Positions 1-13,655 are shown, numbered from the stretch's first letter. The stretch: DNA of 64,000 nt from Polytrichum commune (GCA_950295325.1 OX485803.1:50237554-50301553), one strand, 5' to 3'. Notes: generated from the sequence alone by a model not told the origin. Numbers and translations: made by a program.

Positions 1-1279
1 AATATAAGCACCATGTCCTTTAGTTGCGTCCCCAAATTATGTTTAATTTCACGGAGGCTTGAAAGTGAGACGCCTTGTTCCAACATCATGCAATGTGGTG
101 CCTTGTTGACCTATGTGTGTACACGGTACATACTTTACTTCTTTTGTAACGGAATTTGGGGTCTCATTGTATGAGACTCATTGAACTATGAGTCGGCAAT
201 TGCCATTGAACTAAAAGGACATTTAAGCAAAGGGGGGACGATTGATTTGATAGGGCAAGTGATTTTTGGATAGGGACACATACAAAAGGAAATAGCAAGA
301 CCTATTCCTGATTTTCACTAGAAATTAACACTTAAGAGATGCACCTTGGATGCATTCCAAATAAGTTTTTCTCCATAAGAATATAATTCTATACAGTGTT
401 TTATATTCAACTCCTATCCAAGCAAGCAAATGAGAGAAATATGAACATATTTAACTCCTAAATGTTTTTAGGGTATGTTAACTTGGATGGAATCTTTTGA
501 GGACTTAACAAAGCCAATGTAATCCAATTTCCTAAATAGGGTGTTGCCTAAAGGTTGTGTTTTTGATGGGCAATTCTTTATAATTAAGAAAGATTGCCTC
601 CTTGATCAAGTCTATGTGATTGTCCATAAGCATCATAGGTATTCACTTCCAAGCATTGTTCTCTTTTAGCTCAGAGCGAAAGCTAACCGGACTTGTACCT
701 ATCTATTATTGTAATCTCCATGCCAAGTGAACCGTTTAGGTGATGACACGAGGTGGCAGTCTACAATACTCTCGCGCCAAGAGAATTGAGATGGCATCTC
801 TAGTCATCAAGGACAATTAAGGGCTCAATGAAATGATGGCCAATACAAATTTTTATTTCTTTTACTTCTTTGGTGATGTAACATCTTGAGCTCCAAAAAC
901 CTCTCATAATTATGGCGTTATGATACATATTGAGAGGGAAACCAATGATGGAGAGAGGGGATTATCACATATGAGAGTACCTCTCTTTAGTCTAACATAA
1001 AATCTTGATCCCCTATATCTTTATGGTCAATCCATCTCAACGACTTGGACTAGACTAATTCGAAATCTTTAAAGCAAATCCCCATATCACAATAACTTAG
1101 AAAAACATCCTTGGGCTGCATATTGTTTCATGGCTTTTATGATGATTGAATAAGAGGTGCATGTACCAAATAACATCCATATATCTTATGGTGTAAATGA
1201 CATCCTTGAACCTAGTTCCATCCAACTCGTGAACCAATGAAGTCCAACCCCTCCTCCTCCTCCTCGAATCGTCACCTGG
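1..1279. other. intergenic, no gene seen
   Basis: AT-rich sequence with frequent stops in all frames. I see no coding region, RNA gene or clear terminal-repeat pair here. Confidence 0.5.
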
Positions 1280-1768
1280 GGGTGAATCTTCACAACACCT
1301 ACTGAGGGGGAGGATTAACTGGGGATGGGAAGGGTGAAAACATTGATTCTTATTGTAGAGCCTAGGAATTATGGATTAATCTAAATTAAACCCTAAATGT
1401 GGGTTAGAAACCCCAAAATAGGATAGTGAACAAAACTTGGAACGAATAAGCAACCCACTTGTACCCCCCCCCCTCCCCCATGTGTTAGGAAACTAAAGTG
1501 CTCACTTGGATGATGAATGCCATCTTGCAATTTGGTTCCTAATACCTACCGAGGGGGTAATAGTAAAACACACCCCTTATAAGGTGATTGCTTATTTCTT
1601 CGAAGTTTAGTGCAGGAGAATAATTCGGGGTCTCTAACCCAGATTAGGACTTAAATTTAAATGAAAACAACAACATTTGTGATCTACAGTAAAATTCAAC
1701 ATTCTCACCCTCCCCTTCCACGGTTTGCCCTCCTCCTCAGTAAGCTTAGGTGTTGTGAACATTCACCC
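1280..1768. repeat. long inverted repeat / foldback MITE
   Basis: The left end GGGTGAATCTTCACAACACCT (from 1280) recurs as its near-complement at the right end (1749-1768). The similarity runs inward: 'gggttagaaacccc' near 1401 pairs with 'ggggtctctaaccc' near 1628, and 'gaataagcaaccca' near 1444 pairs with 'ggtgattgcttatttc' near 1583. The whole segment could fold as one imperfect hairpin around a C-rich centre. No protein is encoded and no convincing target-site duplication was found. Confidence 0.6.
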
Positions 1769-3870
1769 ACCATCTTGCCAACACCAAAGTGAAGGAATAA
1801 ACCTTTAAAAGAGAAGAGAAGAAAAAAAAGAAAAACAAAGAAAACAAAACAAATGGCTTCGAATCTTCTGCTCTCTCTCCAAAATTACTGACATACACAC
1901 ATGATGTGACAAATGGCAAATCCCAAACAGCTTCACAATCCCCACAAGACACATGGCAGACCCAGCAAACACCTATTCCATGATATGACATCTTGAGCTT
2001 AAAGAACCCATAGACTTAAATGGGCAGGGACACTCCGACAACTTACATCATACCTCAACTTATTATCAGGAGGGAAGCTGAATTGGATGACTTGGATGAA
2101 TCAGTTTAAGTTAAGATAAGTTAATTGGAAGTTCGCAGCAGAAAAACCGACTGGTCATTGTTTAAATACAGTACGCAATCTTGAAGTCTGGGTCGACACA
2201 AATTGAATGATTTTTTGGAGGAAATATGCCACACGTCACATTCACATTGGTCAATACCTATTGAATCCCAATTGGAAATCCTATTTTGACACTCAAAGTG
2301 TTGTACCATAGGTCAATCTACAGAAACCATCTACACATCCAAAGTCCAACAGCGAGTGACAGTGAGAGGGAATATGAGTGTCGCATACGAACATATCAAT
2401 TTGTTAGTTTGGTATATAGGTGAATGCATGGCATCAATAATCAACGGTAAACATGTCATATGCGATAATTCCCTCTTGTTCAAACTCCAAGAGCAAGTGA
2501 GTAACTTTGCCCCTTATTTTTTGCGTCAATTATCAGTGCGGTAACTTTGAGGGCGGCAAATGAAATGAAATTCAGTTTGTTTGTACTTACAGTGGCAGTG
2601 GCAGCCTCCTTGAATGCTCTCGTGGAGGTAGCAAAGCATTGAGTGCAGAACCTTTCTGATTATGAGTTGTAAGGCCACCCACAGAATTTCATTATAGCAG
2701 CAGACTCTTACGCCACATTCAAGCTTCCGAGTTTTCTTTTCTTTACTCCCCCAAGCACCATCAGAGGAAGCAGAAGAAGTTCAGGTCTTGTCATCACAGG
2801 TTTTGCTCACAGCGTTGGGTTAACTTAACAGTCTCCGAGGTGGTAGCTTCAAGTTGAGCATTTGGTATGAGGAAGAAGGGATTTCTGTTTTTGGAGGGTT
2901 GATCTGATGTGGTGGGGCCTCGGAGGATGACACGCTTCATAATTGTGATGCTTTGCCAAGTTTTTCCTTTGTGGTATTTTAAGCTTGGTCCAGTAGTTAA
3001 GGTTGAGCAATGATTTGCTATGTGTAGATACATACACAATACTCAGATTTTTATAGTATAAGTTGCAGAGAGGAGTGTGAGCCTTTTTGATCTTTCTTCT
3101 TCTCCTTCTGCATGGTCTGGGTCAGATTTTCCCTCGAAAACACTGCTCGCTGTTTCTTGGGCTTCTCCATTTCACTCAGGCTGTGAGTACACATCAGTAC
3201 TTGACATTTCTTGCTTAATTCTGCACACCGGAACTTTTCCAGAGAGTTTTGGGTATTGCAGCCGGATCTGACAATCGATTCCGGGCTACTTCAGTAGGTA
3301 ACCTAGTTTGTGTGATCTCTCCCAGAATTCACCATAGCAGCCTGTGATCATCGGGTCTCTCGCTTTCTCCTCAGTTTCATGCACAGAAGCATCCTCTATC
3401 ATGGCTTGTATGTGTAACACCTTATAGCATATATAATTAACTTACAAGCCATGATCATGGTTTACACATACAACCTCACCATGGCGACGAAATGTGGTTC
3501 GAGTTGAAGAGATTTTTGTAAATAACTTAGTGTGTCTCCTGACTTTCGGAGCCGAAACGAGAAAGTTGACAGGGTGAGGAGGTGCTGATATTTTGAGGAA
3601 TTTGATGATCTTCCGGGGCCCACATGTGTCGACTCGTGTCCTCGTCATCCATGCCGAAATACACGATTACCTGACCCTCTTCGTTCGTTCGATTGGCACC
3701 CGACGATGAGGATTCGAGGGTGATGTTCACTTGATGCCAGTTGTTTCTTCTGACGGTCCACCAGGTCGAGTATTCGGAGTAGGCTATTCAGGTTGCTCCT
3801 TATGTGGTTCTGCTGTTTCTTTGTGCAGGTTTGATAGATATAACTTTCTTGAAAGCTTCTTAATAGCGAG
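1769..3870 (+). promoter_or_regulatory. upstream region and probable leader of gene 1
   Basis: No long open frame. A pyrimidine-rich acceptor ending in AG at 3827-3828 lies 42 bases before the ATG of gene 1, which suggests a leader intron and a last non-coding piece at 3829-3870. A 13-base exact inverted repeat (3398-3410 with 3443-3455) brackets an AT-rich 'catatataattaa'. It is not established that this is the core promoter, and no transcription start can be read from sequence alone. Confidence 0.35.
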
Positions 3871-6800
3871 ATGCCTCGTGGACGTGCTGCCAAGGGTACC
3901 ACGAAGACCCAGGCTGCAAAAGCGAGCGATGAATTAGCTGGTGAGTAGTAAGTTGGTGTGTGTTCATGCTCTATGATGATGATGATGATGTTTCTTGGGC
4001 ATCTTGAGCTAATTGGGTTATGACAAAATAACACAAGGGCGGAATTCGAGTTGATGTTCTTTGCCCATTTGATGAGTGTGGGTTGAGAGAAAGAAATATT
4101 GGCAGACGCTGTATGTAGCCAAGAGCTCGTTCATGTCGTGTACATTGCGGAGTGGAAGTCAGAAATGCTGCAGCAAGGATGTGTTTGCTGGAATTTTCTT
4201 GGTATCCAAGCAGAATTGAAGGGTGTGAGTATTCTGGGGTTTCAGTTAAGAAGGCTAGGAAAGTGGTTTGTGGGAAGAAATTGCCGCCTTCTCTGAATTT
4301 TTTGTGGGGTTTCTCCATGTGTGGGTAGAAGTGAATGAATAACATTCCGTGACTATGTTGGTTGCCAAAACACTATCATCTCTGCCTGCAAGCCATTTTC
4401 ACACTGCTCACGTTTTCCCCTCTGCTTAGTATGGAATTCAAGAACCAGCATCGGGTAGGGTCGAGTTTGAGTGAAAGCAAGATGTCCTATTTTATCGTCA
4501 GTGCAAGAACATCATGATGGGTTCATGCATAATCTTCAGGTCAGACTTTGAAGGATGAGAGAACTTCTTTCGTAAGGTGAAATTATAGTGCTGAAATCAC
4601 TTGAGCACTGCTTACCTAATGTATTCAGTTGGGAAAATAGATGCCTGACACATCCAATTACAATCACAGAGTCTCTTGTGACCCGAATAAGTTGAGCATG
4701 ATACCTGTGATTTTCAGAGGCAGAGGAGCCGGCCGAAGAAGAGCAAGTAGGGGGCTCCACTATGAAGACTCGTGGGAAGAAGAATACTACTGCTGCTGTT
4801 GAGGATAAGAAAGAGCATGTCACAATGGGAGGTAATTAGGTTGAAACACCCAAGTATATGCACTGCACGTTGTGCTTTCCACTCATGGGAATGCTTCGGG
4901 GCCTTCAGAGTCTTGATATACTTTATGCATGTATGTGTATGTAGAAATTGGAATCTTATCGAGTTTTGGTAACTCATTTGTAGCCAGAAACATTTCACAG
5001 TTAAGCATAGTGCCCATCTCCATCACCCTAAATTCTTCCTTATTCTACTTGGAAATTTCGAGAGTCTGTGGTGAATGGCATCTTTGTGTTAGTTGTACAT
5101 GGGAAGCACTTCCTGTAATTTCCCCGTTATGGAGCTGATTGATGTGCCATTGATGCGGCTGTGGCTATACAGAGCAGAAGAAGAGAGGAAGGAAGCGCAA
5201 ATCTGCTGAAAGCGCCAACTTGACGAAAGAGCATGCGATCTCTGAAGCCGAGAAGTCTGAGGAGAGTGGTGTCCCAGAAGTGAAAAAGGATGAAGTAGAG
5301 GTAGCTGCAAAAGAGGACGTCGAAGAAAATCCCAAGGAGGATCCTAAGGACAAAGAAGAAGAAGATGCAACGACTGATGCCCCATCGCAGGTATGTGTTC
5401 CTATGTTGCACCGTTGTAAAGTTCGCTTTTTTCTTAGATCGGTAAGGCGTACCTTAAAATGGCAGAGCAAGTTACGTCAGTACAGATAAAGAAGGATCTC
5501 ACAATTTGAGGTCGAACTCGCAGTATTTGGCAATCTGGACCACTTCTCCTTATCTGAAAGTGATTGTAATGTAGACTGTAGAACTTAGACAATGAAAGAG
5601 CATCTGAATGACTCCAAGGGTAAATTAGTCAAACTCACTGTATTTATGTAAAAGCTCTTGATTTTGGACACGGCTTTCCATGCCTGTGGGAGTTGACAAA
5701 GTACTGCAGTCGAATTTGGAGTACTTAGCAATCCGGAGTAATATATTCCCCTTATCTGAAAGTGGTTGCAATGTAGGATGTAGAACTTGGACAATGATAG
5801 ACCCTCTGAATGGCTCCAAGGATGATATAGTCCAACCTACTGAATTTGTACGAAGGCTCTTGATTGTGGGCATGGCTTACCATGTCTGTGAGCTTTGTCA
5901 AAGTACTTCAGAAATACTCTTTGAAGGATCTCAGAATTTGAGGTCGAACTTGAAGTAGTAGCAATCTGGAGTAGTATACCCTCTCTGAAAGTGATTGTAA
6001 TGTGGAATGTAGAACTTGGACAAAGAACATCTGAATGGGCTCCAAGGATGAATTAGTCCAACCTACTGAATTCTTAATAAAGGCTCTTGATTGTGGACAT
6101 TGCTTACCATGTCTGTGAGATTTGACAAAGTACTTGAGAGTTATCTTTTCCATCATTTGTTGTCGCACTAACAGTGAGTGTTCATATTTTGTGAGGTGCA
6201 GGAGGGAGAGATCAAGGTGAACCGCGCTCCAGTCCTCACCATGTGGGTTGCTGCAGTGGCAGAGAGGCAGGGATTCAACTTCGACGAGGCTGTCACGTTC
6301 GGCAAGGCAATCTCAAGCCTGTTTGCTCAATCGAAGGGAAAGAGGATTGGGGTTGTTGATGATTCCGCAAAAGAACCCGAAGAATCTGGCAAGAAGAAAT
6401 CGAAGAAGGACACGGAGAAGTTTGAGGTTTTTGGAAACAGTGTGTACGGGAAGACCACAGACAAAGGGCGCTTCGCAGTTGAATCCGGGAAAGCCATCAC
6501 CCCCAACACAGTGAAAGCTTATCTCCATCGTGCTTTCAAGAATGATTATGATCGTGTGAAAGGTTGGGCTAAACCTGATCTATTTTTGGATTTATATTTA
6601 ATAGTCCATATTCTTCTCAAGCTTCACGTTTTGATAGGTCTAAATAACTTATAACATTGATAGTTTTTCCTCGAACTCAACATGCCTTTTGGTCGGGAGT
6701 TGGTTGTCTTGCGTGGAATACCTTCCATGTTTTGGTAAGTTTGTGGTGCATACTTGGAGGTAGTGTGGAGGTTTGACAAAGAACATTCTATATCGATTCA

Positions 6801-7547
6801 TTGAGGGTCAACCTCATTTTTCATCTTGGCTTACTAAGAGATGCTAAATTAAGTTTGGCCCTCTATGAACCGTAATGGGTTGCTCTTCATTCAAATTCAA
6901 ACACAACCTCCGAGCATGCACCACAAGTGGAAAGAAATTATTGACAATGTATGCAAACCAACCAACGAAAAATAATAGGGGACCGACTCCCATTGAAAAG
7001 TTCCATAGAGTTAAAGGATAACATTCAATATTCAAAAGCCCAGTATGGAAACTCCTAATTATTTAATAGAATTGCTGGCATGCGATAGACATGTCACTGA
7101 GCTCATCTTGTCTTTCTACCTTGCTATGTACTGCAAACACCATCCAAGGTTTGGATATTTCTCTCCTGCCTTCTTCACTGGCAAGGGCATTTGAGCTCCT
7201 TGCCAACATCTGTCTCCACTTACACTTCTTAAAAGTTAGCCGGAACCCCAAATTTTACTAACAAATGCCTACCATCTTTAAAATTCTGTTTTCAAATCCT
7301 TTTTTTCCATAAGAATCTTGAGTTTAGAAAAACTATTGTTAGCTGCATCTGATTGTAGGGTTCACATTATGTAATTGTTCCTGCAGAGGCGTTTGAGACT
7401 TTAGCCAACTCATTTGAGCCAGAGGAGATTGGAGGCAAGGCATATAATCTATATGAGAAATTCAGGCCCGTTGTGCCTGACGGTGCCAAAGGTTGGGGTG
7501 CCAGAGGCCTTCTAGATCTCAAGCATGTGCATGAGCTAGCAGCCTAG
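3871..7547 (+). CDS. chromatin-like N-terminus fused to a conserved domain shared with bacterial/fungal uncharacterised proteins
   Basis: Spliced model: exons 3871-3940, 4718-4831, 5173-5390, 6202-6562 and 7387-7547. All introns are GT-AG and phases match (924 coding bases, 307 aa). The ATG at 3871 opens MPRGRAAKGTTK. Residues 1-134 are low-complexity: AT-hook-like basic clusters (PRGRAAKG, MKTRGKK, KKRGRKRKS) alternate with Glu/Lys-rich stretches, so nuclear location is likely. From about residue 135 a compact domain starts with EGEIKVNRAPVLTMWVAAVA. It includes AVTFGKAISSLFAQSKGKR, a Lys/Glu insert, VFGNSVYGK, and ends YEKFRPVVPDGAKGWGARG followed by LDLKHVHELAA. From memory this NRAPVLT-to-GWGA layout is that of short uncharacterised bacterial and fungal proteins; the reaction is unknown. 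The plant-type N-terminus and the insert are additions. Exon 3 ends at a phase-0 boundary exactly where the conserved domain begins. Exon borders are read by eye; the frame is well supported. Confidence 0.8.
5490..6145 (+). repeat. threefold tandem repeat in intron 3 of gene 1
   Basis: Three diverged copies of about 210-230 bases start near 5490, 5690 and 5921. Each contains 'tctgaaagtg.ttg.aatgt', 'tagaactt.gacaa', 'ctgaatg..ctccaagg' and a 'gctcttgatt.tgg' block. Together they fill most of the 811-base intron (5391-6201). The similarity is in non-coding sequence; open stretches across it are accidental. Confidence 0.75.
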
Positions 7548-10500
7548 TGGATGAAAGAATCAGGCAGTGCGCTCAACTGCATCCACTTTATCCTTTTATC
7601 TTGTCATTTGGTCGAGAGATCAAGGTTGTAACATCATCATCAGGACTTTCTTTTACTGCAGAATCAGGTGCCAAGATAGTAGGTTTTGGGCATCTTAGGT
7701 GTTCCACTCTTCTCAACCCTCAACAGTTCTGTACCTAGTGGCATCTGAAGATGTCAGAACTTGAGGTCTGTACAGAGTTATATCACCTTTCTGTACAGTC
7801 ATTTTTGTAAAGAAACTGGTACGAACTCTGCTGGTGTATCTAATGACTTCGCACTTTTTGGGTTGTGGGTGCTTTTCTAACCTGTTCTTACAGAAAATGA
7901 GATTTGATAACACTATCAATCAAACATGTCTGCTGAAGAATATTAGATGTAAGATTCTTCCGAGGATGTCAACTAATTGGTTATTGTAGTCCGTCCAATC
8001 AGATGATATATTGTACACATCAGACTTGGGTATTGTTACCTGCCATCTTATGATTGAACACTGATTGATAAACCTGGCGACCTGTCCAAGGTTGCCTTGT
8101 TTCATTCAGTCACTGACATTATTTGGAATCTATCATTCTACATGAAGGTGAGAAGAGTACGAAAAAAAAAAATAGTGTGAACGTATAGTTTGTCACCAAA
8201 ATGACCATTTAACTTCGCTTGTGGATAGGTATTGCTAGCCCTGCACCTGGTGCTCAATAATTCTAGGACATATGAAAGTTCTTTGTACTGCAGCCTTGCC
8301 TTTCTGTCCAAAGAAATAGAGCATAATTCACTTAGTTTCCTGACATCAGGAGGGGTTGCTTCAAGCATAGAGTGGTTCTCTTGGGCTACTTGTTCATTGG
8401 AAGTGCTATTGACCTCGTCAGAAAGTGCAATTTATAATGTTCATGTCATTGGAGCAATATCTTTCTGTTAGGTAGGTTCATGTAGCTTCTATATGGAATT
8501 TAGTAAATGGCATGCTGATAATCAGAATATCACTATTCTCTATTTGCATGATATAGTATGAGAATCTTCCAATTATAACGCTTCTGATTTCTCCAGTTTT
8601 TATTTTCAAAACTTTTGGAACTATGAACTATTTGTCACTGGAAATAGTGTTCATGTGACAGATTTGCCTGCTTTTAATGAGGCTTTGGGAGTTACTACAT
8701 GCTCAAACAACTCCGGTGACTAGCTGTTTGGATACTATTATAGTATGTTAGACTGTAATGTAGATAAAATTCAATTCTGGAGTACAATTCTGTCTGTTCA
8801 GTCTCGAGACCTGCATATTGAAATCCGCATGCAGTGCAGTCAAACCTTGAGCAGCAAGATTTCCATCAAGTTGCTTGCAGAAAGATCATTCCATGCTGTC
8901 CAGCAGACTTTGCTGACACCTGTACAATATATACAGGCTCCAGAGTTGGGACCTTGAGCAGTTCTGACTTGCTTACTTGTATTTATTTACATGTTGTCCG
9001 ACTCCAATATGCAGCATGTCCAAGTTCATGGGCAACGACTTTAATTAAGTAAGGTAGGATTGAAGAGCACGGGGACTCCCTCGATGTGTGCAAGATTAAT
9101 GAAGAACTATTGAGTTGTAACTTGTGATCCTCTTGTGATAGTCTGACAACAATAACTCACTCGTTGTTACAAAGTTGAAGCAATATTCATGAACTGATGA
9201 TTGAATAATAATTTCTTTTCTATTCCTTTCAAAGACAAATTTGCGTAGGATGTGTGCTCTGGGATGCTGCATGCTGCATTGTTCATGGTATCTAGTGTCA
9301 CTCGCTATTTGGAGTTACAGCTTTTTACTTAAAATGTAGGTTTTTACCAAGCGATTCTTTTATGCTCTATAATGTGCAAATGATTCATTTGTATATTGTT
9401 TGTTAAAAGCTGAAATCTAGTATAATTGGTTGTTGCATTACGTAATTCCAAACAGCAAGCGACCATAGCATTCTAAAAGATGGGCACACTCTAGACATTG
9501 GTATTATGTTTGCTTGGGCCCATATCCAATATTTTATGATATGAAAATTAAGATGGGGTTAACTTAATCAATTGGAACCCAAATGCCAATAAAATTTAGT
9601 TAAAGTGTACTTTACATACGACAACGGTGTCAACAAGCATCGCCATTGGAGTTAGAAACCCCTCTTAAATAAGGTAAAGTAGAGGCACCTATTCCTGATC
9701 AGGACCCCATCGACAATCTATAGGGTATTGAGATTTCGATCAGATTGGGACTGAATTCAATCAAGCCGGAACCATGAGTGCCATGACACATGCCCTAATT
9801 TTGAGTACTAAAGTGAGGAGTGAGTGGTTAAAATGAGCAGTTATGGCATACTCTAGACATTAGTATTATGTTCGGGCCAACTTTTGCCTCCAAAAACTCA
9901 CAATAATTTCAATTTGAGGAATTTCAAAATTACCCAAAAATTTGCGATCCTCCCGATTTCTATCTTCCTACACATGATACATTTGCACCACCTTAAACTT
10001 CTCTAGATTGGGCGCAAAATCTCTTAAGTGATCGGTTATGGGTGCCTCTACTCTAGATCATTCAAATTATTTTGTGGGTCGGGGTCTCGTCTTGGAATAT
10101 CCAATAAGAGGTTACCACAAGGTAGGCCTAATCCACAAACCTCTCCCATGATTGTGGGAGCACTAGAGACATGCCATAAATGACATTCAATATTCTATGT
10201 TTTTGAGAGCGGAAAGCCTCCGGAAGCTCATGATTGCGGGTTGTCACTAGCAAAGGGGGATGTGGCAACCGCTAGAGCACAGTCCGGGGAGTTCTATACA
10301 AAAATCGGTACATTTCCCGCCTTTTATAAAACGGTTTGGATTTTTTTCTTTTCACTCGGAAGCTACCAAAAGCTAGTTTTAGGGTTTTTTTTTTCCCGGT
10401 TAAATTCTGAGGTTTACCTTTACCATTCGGTAATTTTCCTAGTTTCTAAATTTTACTTTGGTATATTTTCGAAGTTAAGTATATTAAGTTGGATTTTTTG

Positions 10501-11885
10501 AAATATAAAATAAAATTGGTGTTATGCTTTTAAGGGAGTGTATTTGTGTTAAAAGAAATCTCAAGTATCTCTGGAAGGAGTTGAACCTTGCCAAGTCCCC
10601 ACCATCTTGGGGTCAAGAATGTAGCCTTTGAAAAATGTATGAATCCAAAGAGGGTGCATACATTTTTTAGAGGTTGGTTAGTACAACAATACATGCAATC
10701 TTGAAACTAATCAACATCCTTAGAATTGGGAACATAACTAAAGTTATTGAACAAAAAACGTCACTTGCAGAAGACATATAACGTGAATGGTTGGCATATA
10801 GGGACCGGTACTTAGTTCCATTTTTCCACAAAGGAATTGCCTCTTCAATGATATTATCAAAGTTCTCATATGGCCCCTCCCAAGAAAATCTAAGAATAAC
10901 TTCCATGTTTTTGCTTCCAACCCAGCGGGCCTTGAATCACTCACAACCGACACCCGAATGTGATCCCCCAAACCACCATAAGCACCCACAACTTACAATC
11001 AACCCACCAACATGAAAAGACAACATAAATGTTCCTCGAACCTCCATGCATCCACGAACATCATCACTCAACCTACAATCAATCTATTGTCAAGACATGG
11101 CCACAATCACCATAACTACTATCACCCACAATTGCAAAACCAAAAGAAAAGATGGAAAAAAAACTAGCATTTTCGCACTTAATTCAATGTACCCTTGAAC
11201 GAGATTGACAAGTGATGCAAGATTGGAAGCCACCCACTGAGCTTGAAGACAAACATGGAGCTTGAAAACATCAATTAAAAATACAAGAGCAAAAGCTTAG
11301 AGCATGAATGGGGTAGAGAGGAAAACCCTAATTGAGGAGTGAGGTACTTTGCCCAAGGGGTTCAAACTCTTCTTATACTTGTGAGAGAGGGTTCCTGGTT
11401 GCTTAGTGCCTCAAAACCCTAATCGGCCTAATGACAACGGAACCAACCATAAATTAGCCTTCATGGTTTTGACCTTATGAGTCATGACTCTAGTATTACC
11501 CTAGTAACATTTCCGCCCTATCCCTAGTCCCTTCGGCTACTTGCCTAAAATTAAAAAATTGACTCGGTAAATATCATGAACAATGATGCCTCAACTGGCC
11601 ATATTGCCGGTCTATTATCCCTTGAACCGGTTGATTTCCGACCTCAACAATTTTACATCGGTACCACATCCGAATCATTACGAACTCATTCGGTACTCCC
11701 CGTACATTGAGGTAGAGTAGACATACACATTTTGAATATCCACATGAACTTCCACACATGTAATTGTCATTTTCTAATGTGATGGATTAAGTCATGAAGA
11801 ATTGTACATGTAGCCTTCACACTTGGCATGATGGAAAGAGTAAGTTAAAGGGGCATGAATTTATGTTTCTTGAAAAGGGGAGTAA
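7548..11885. other. gene 1 3' region and intergenic DNA
   Basis: The first 1-1.5 kb probably includes the 3' untranslated region; no terminator can be assigned. Further on, 'ctctagacatt.gtattatgtt' occurs twice (near 9490 and 9850). 'gtagaggcacctattcctgatca' (near 9680) has an imperfect inverted partner near 10025-10050, so a decayed element of about 0.4 kb may lie at 9.67-10.06 kb. No gene seen. Confidence 0.4.
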
Positions 11886-12466
11886 GGAGTTGTTTACATC
11901 ATGGGCCATAAAGTTGTCCCATGTCAAAGGGCAATTTTCCATAGTCATACTTCATGATCACAAAACCATGGTCCGATTCTAAAAGTTACGTTTCTGAAGC
12001 CTGTTGGCCCTTGACTAGGTGTAAACTGAACGTGGACCAAGAGAAGTGGCCATGCACCCAACAATGGATGTGTTGATTTTTTTAATATGTGTTCAAAAAG
12101 GGCAATTTGGGAATTTTCTTCATGTTTGACCTTGTCCCCTTCTTCTTCCATTCTTTTCTCGTAACTATGGAAACGTTTGGCCCCAAAAAAACGATTTAAA
12201 ATATTAAAACGACATTTCTCTGCCATGGTCCTTTGACATTTGCAACCAGAGAACCTCTTTTGCCTCTCCCACTGCAAAACCCGTTGGACCATGATAGTGG
12301 ATAATGTAGGCCTGAAAATAAGCCTTTTGGGGACACCAAGTTCCATGGTAACCCTTGCATTTTGTTCTTGATGGAAACCAAAGTGGTCCCGGGACAAGTT
12401 CGATGGCCAATCACATATTTTAGAGGAGCAAGGGACGACGTCATGGTCCATGATGTCAATGGCCCC
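11886..12466. mobile_element. Tourist-like MITE, family T1 (copy 1)
   Basis: A TAA target duplication (11883-11885 and 12467-12469) brackets imperfect terminal inverted repeats of the form GG.G...TT.ACATCATGG.CCAT. The three-base TAA duplication is typical of PIF/Harbinger. Internal blocks ('ctctcccactgcaaaacccg', 'ttggaccatg') recur reversed in the copy at 20375 and in the same direction at 54154. Open frames inside are spurious. Confidence 0.85.
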
Positions 12467-12469
12467 TAA

Positions 12470-13157
12470 TTATACTCAAGTTTTCGTCTCCAAGCTATTG
12501 AAAATAGGTCAACCTATGTTATGAGTATGGGTTGGGAGAGAATCTTGCCTTTGGAAAATCTAAAGTAATTACAAAACTTGGAAATAAATTATGGATTTTA
12601 TGACAAATTCAAGGATTATGAAAAAAAATCTCAAGATCAAAATATTTGAGGTCATGAAATTTACGTCTAGAACCAAATTTAATCATTTTCTTTTGAGCAT
12701 TACTTCTAAGGATAACTTTTGAAGATCTTATCTAGATATTCTATATTTGAGTACTTAACACAACAATAAAGACCACCGTGATTATTTTTCTCCCAATTGA
12801 ATCAACATTTTGCTACTACTTTAAGACGTTTGACCAAAGAATCATTCTACTCCTAGTCTGGTGCACTGGTAGTGATCAATCGCCGTTTTCTATTTTTCTA
12901 CCTTTATAGTTGCTTCCGCTCCACTCTTCATCCGTGTCTTGAATTAGTGAACAACTATTCACTTGTATTCAACTGTCTTAGAGCTCCCCTCTATACTAGC
13001 AGGCTCCACTCTTAGCCACGATCGATGTACTTAAGATTCTCTTTAATTCTTTAGTCTTCACATGGCTTCGGAATCGGGTCACAAAGGGGTTCTGAAGCTT
13101 GAGCGAGTCAATTTGTTGGACTCAAATCCTGCCAATTTTTTAGTTCCCTAATAATAA
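12470..13157. other. intergenic, nothing recognised
   Basis: AT-rich spacer between two MITEs. No open frame of note and no terminal-repeat pair seen. Confidence 0.45.
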
Positions 13158-13652
13158 GGGCCACTTCACACACGAGCCAAGAGCCGTGACCATGAAATTG
13201 TGAGAGCCCAAAAGAAAGTGTCCAAAGGCCGTCCCAACACACTCCGAAATCTTAGAGTGTGGTCACAGATCCTCAAGTGTAGTGTGAAGTCCTCAACCAA
13301 ATGCTATTATATCAATAATTTTGATTATTCATACGGGTCCTCACGCATGATAAAATAAAATAAAATAAATCAATGGTTGTGAGCCTTCGCAATGCCATGG
13401 TCTCCCGGTTTTTGTGGTAGGCCTACCTCCAAGAGGTGGTTTTTGAGAATGGTTCAAGTGACCATGAAACATGATCCATTCAATGCCATGTAGGAATCCA
13501 TGTAGACTTTACATCCATCTTGCATTCACATACTCCGTTGGTCCCTCAAGCATACTAGTGTGAAGCAAACTTGGACCAGCTCCACCTTTTCCACCAAAGA
13601 GTGCTTGAAGTGTAATGGTCACGGGCTCTCAGTCTCATGTGTGAAGTGGCTC
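13158..13652. mobile_element. Tourist-like MITE, family T2 (copy 1, empty of CACTA insert)
   Basis: A TAA duplication (13155-13157 and 13653-13655) brackets inverted termini GGGCCACTTCACACACGAGC and, at the other end, the complement of GAGCCACTTCACACATGAGA. Non-coding. A second copy at 49819-50663 shares most of the sequence but carries a nested CACTA MITE. The unoccupied site here is at about 13520-13526 ('catccatcttgc'). Confidence 0.88.
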
Positions 13653-13655
13653 TAA

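Noticed and set aside
5585-5958. Open frames within the gene 1 intron repeat
   Set aside because: They fall in tandem-repeat intron sequence, differ between repeat units and lack suitable splice phases.
11945-12451. 168-codon minus-strand open frame
   Set aside because: Lies wholly inside a T1 MITE with defined ends; the related copies do not keep it open.
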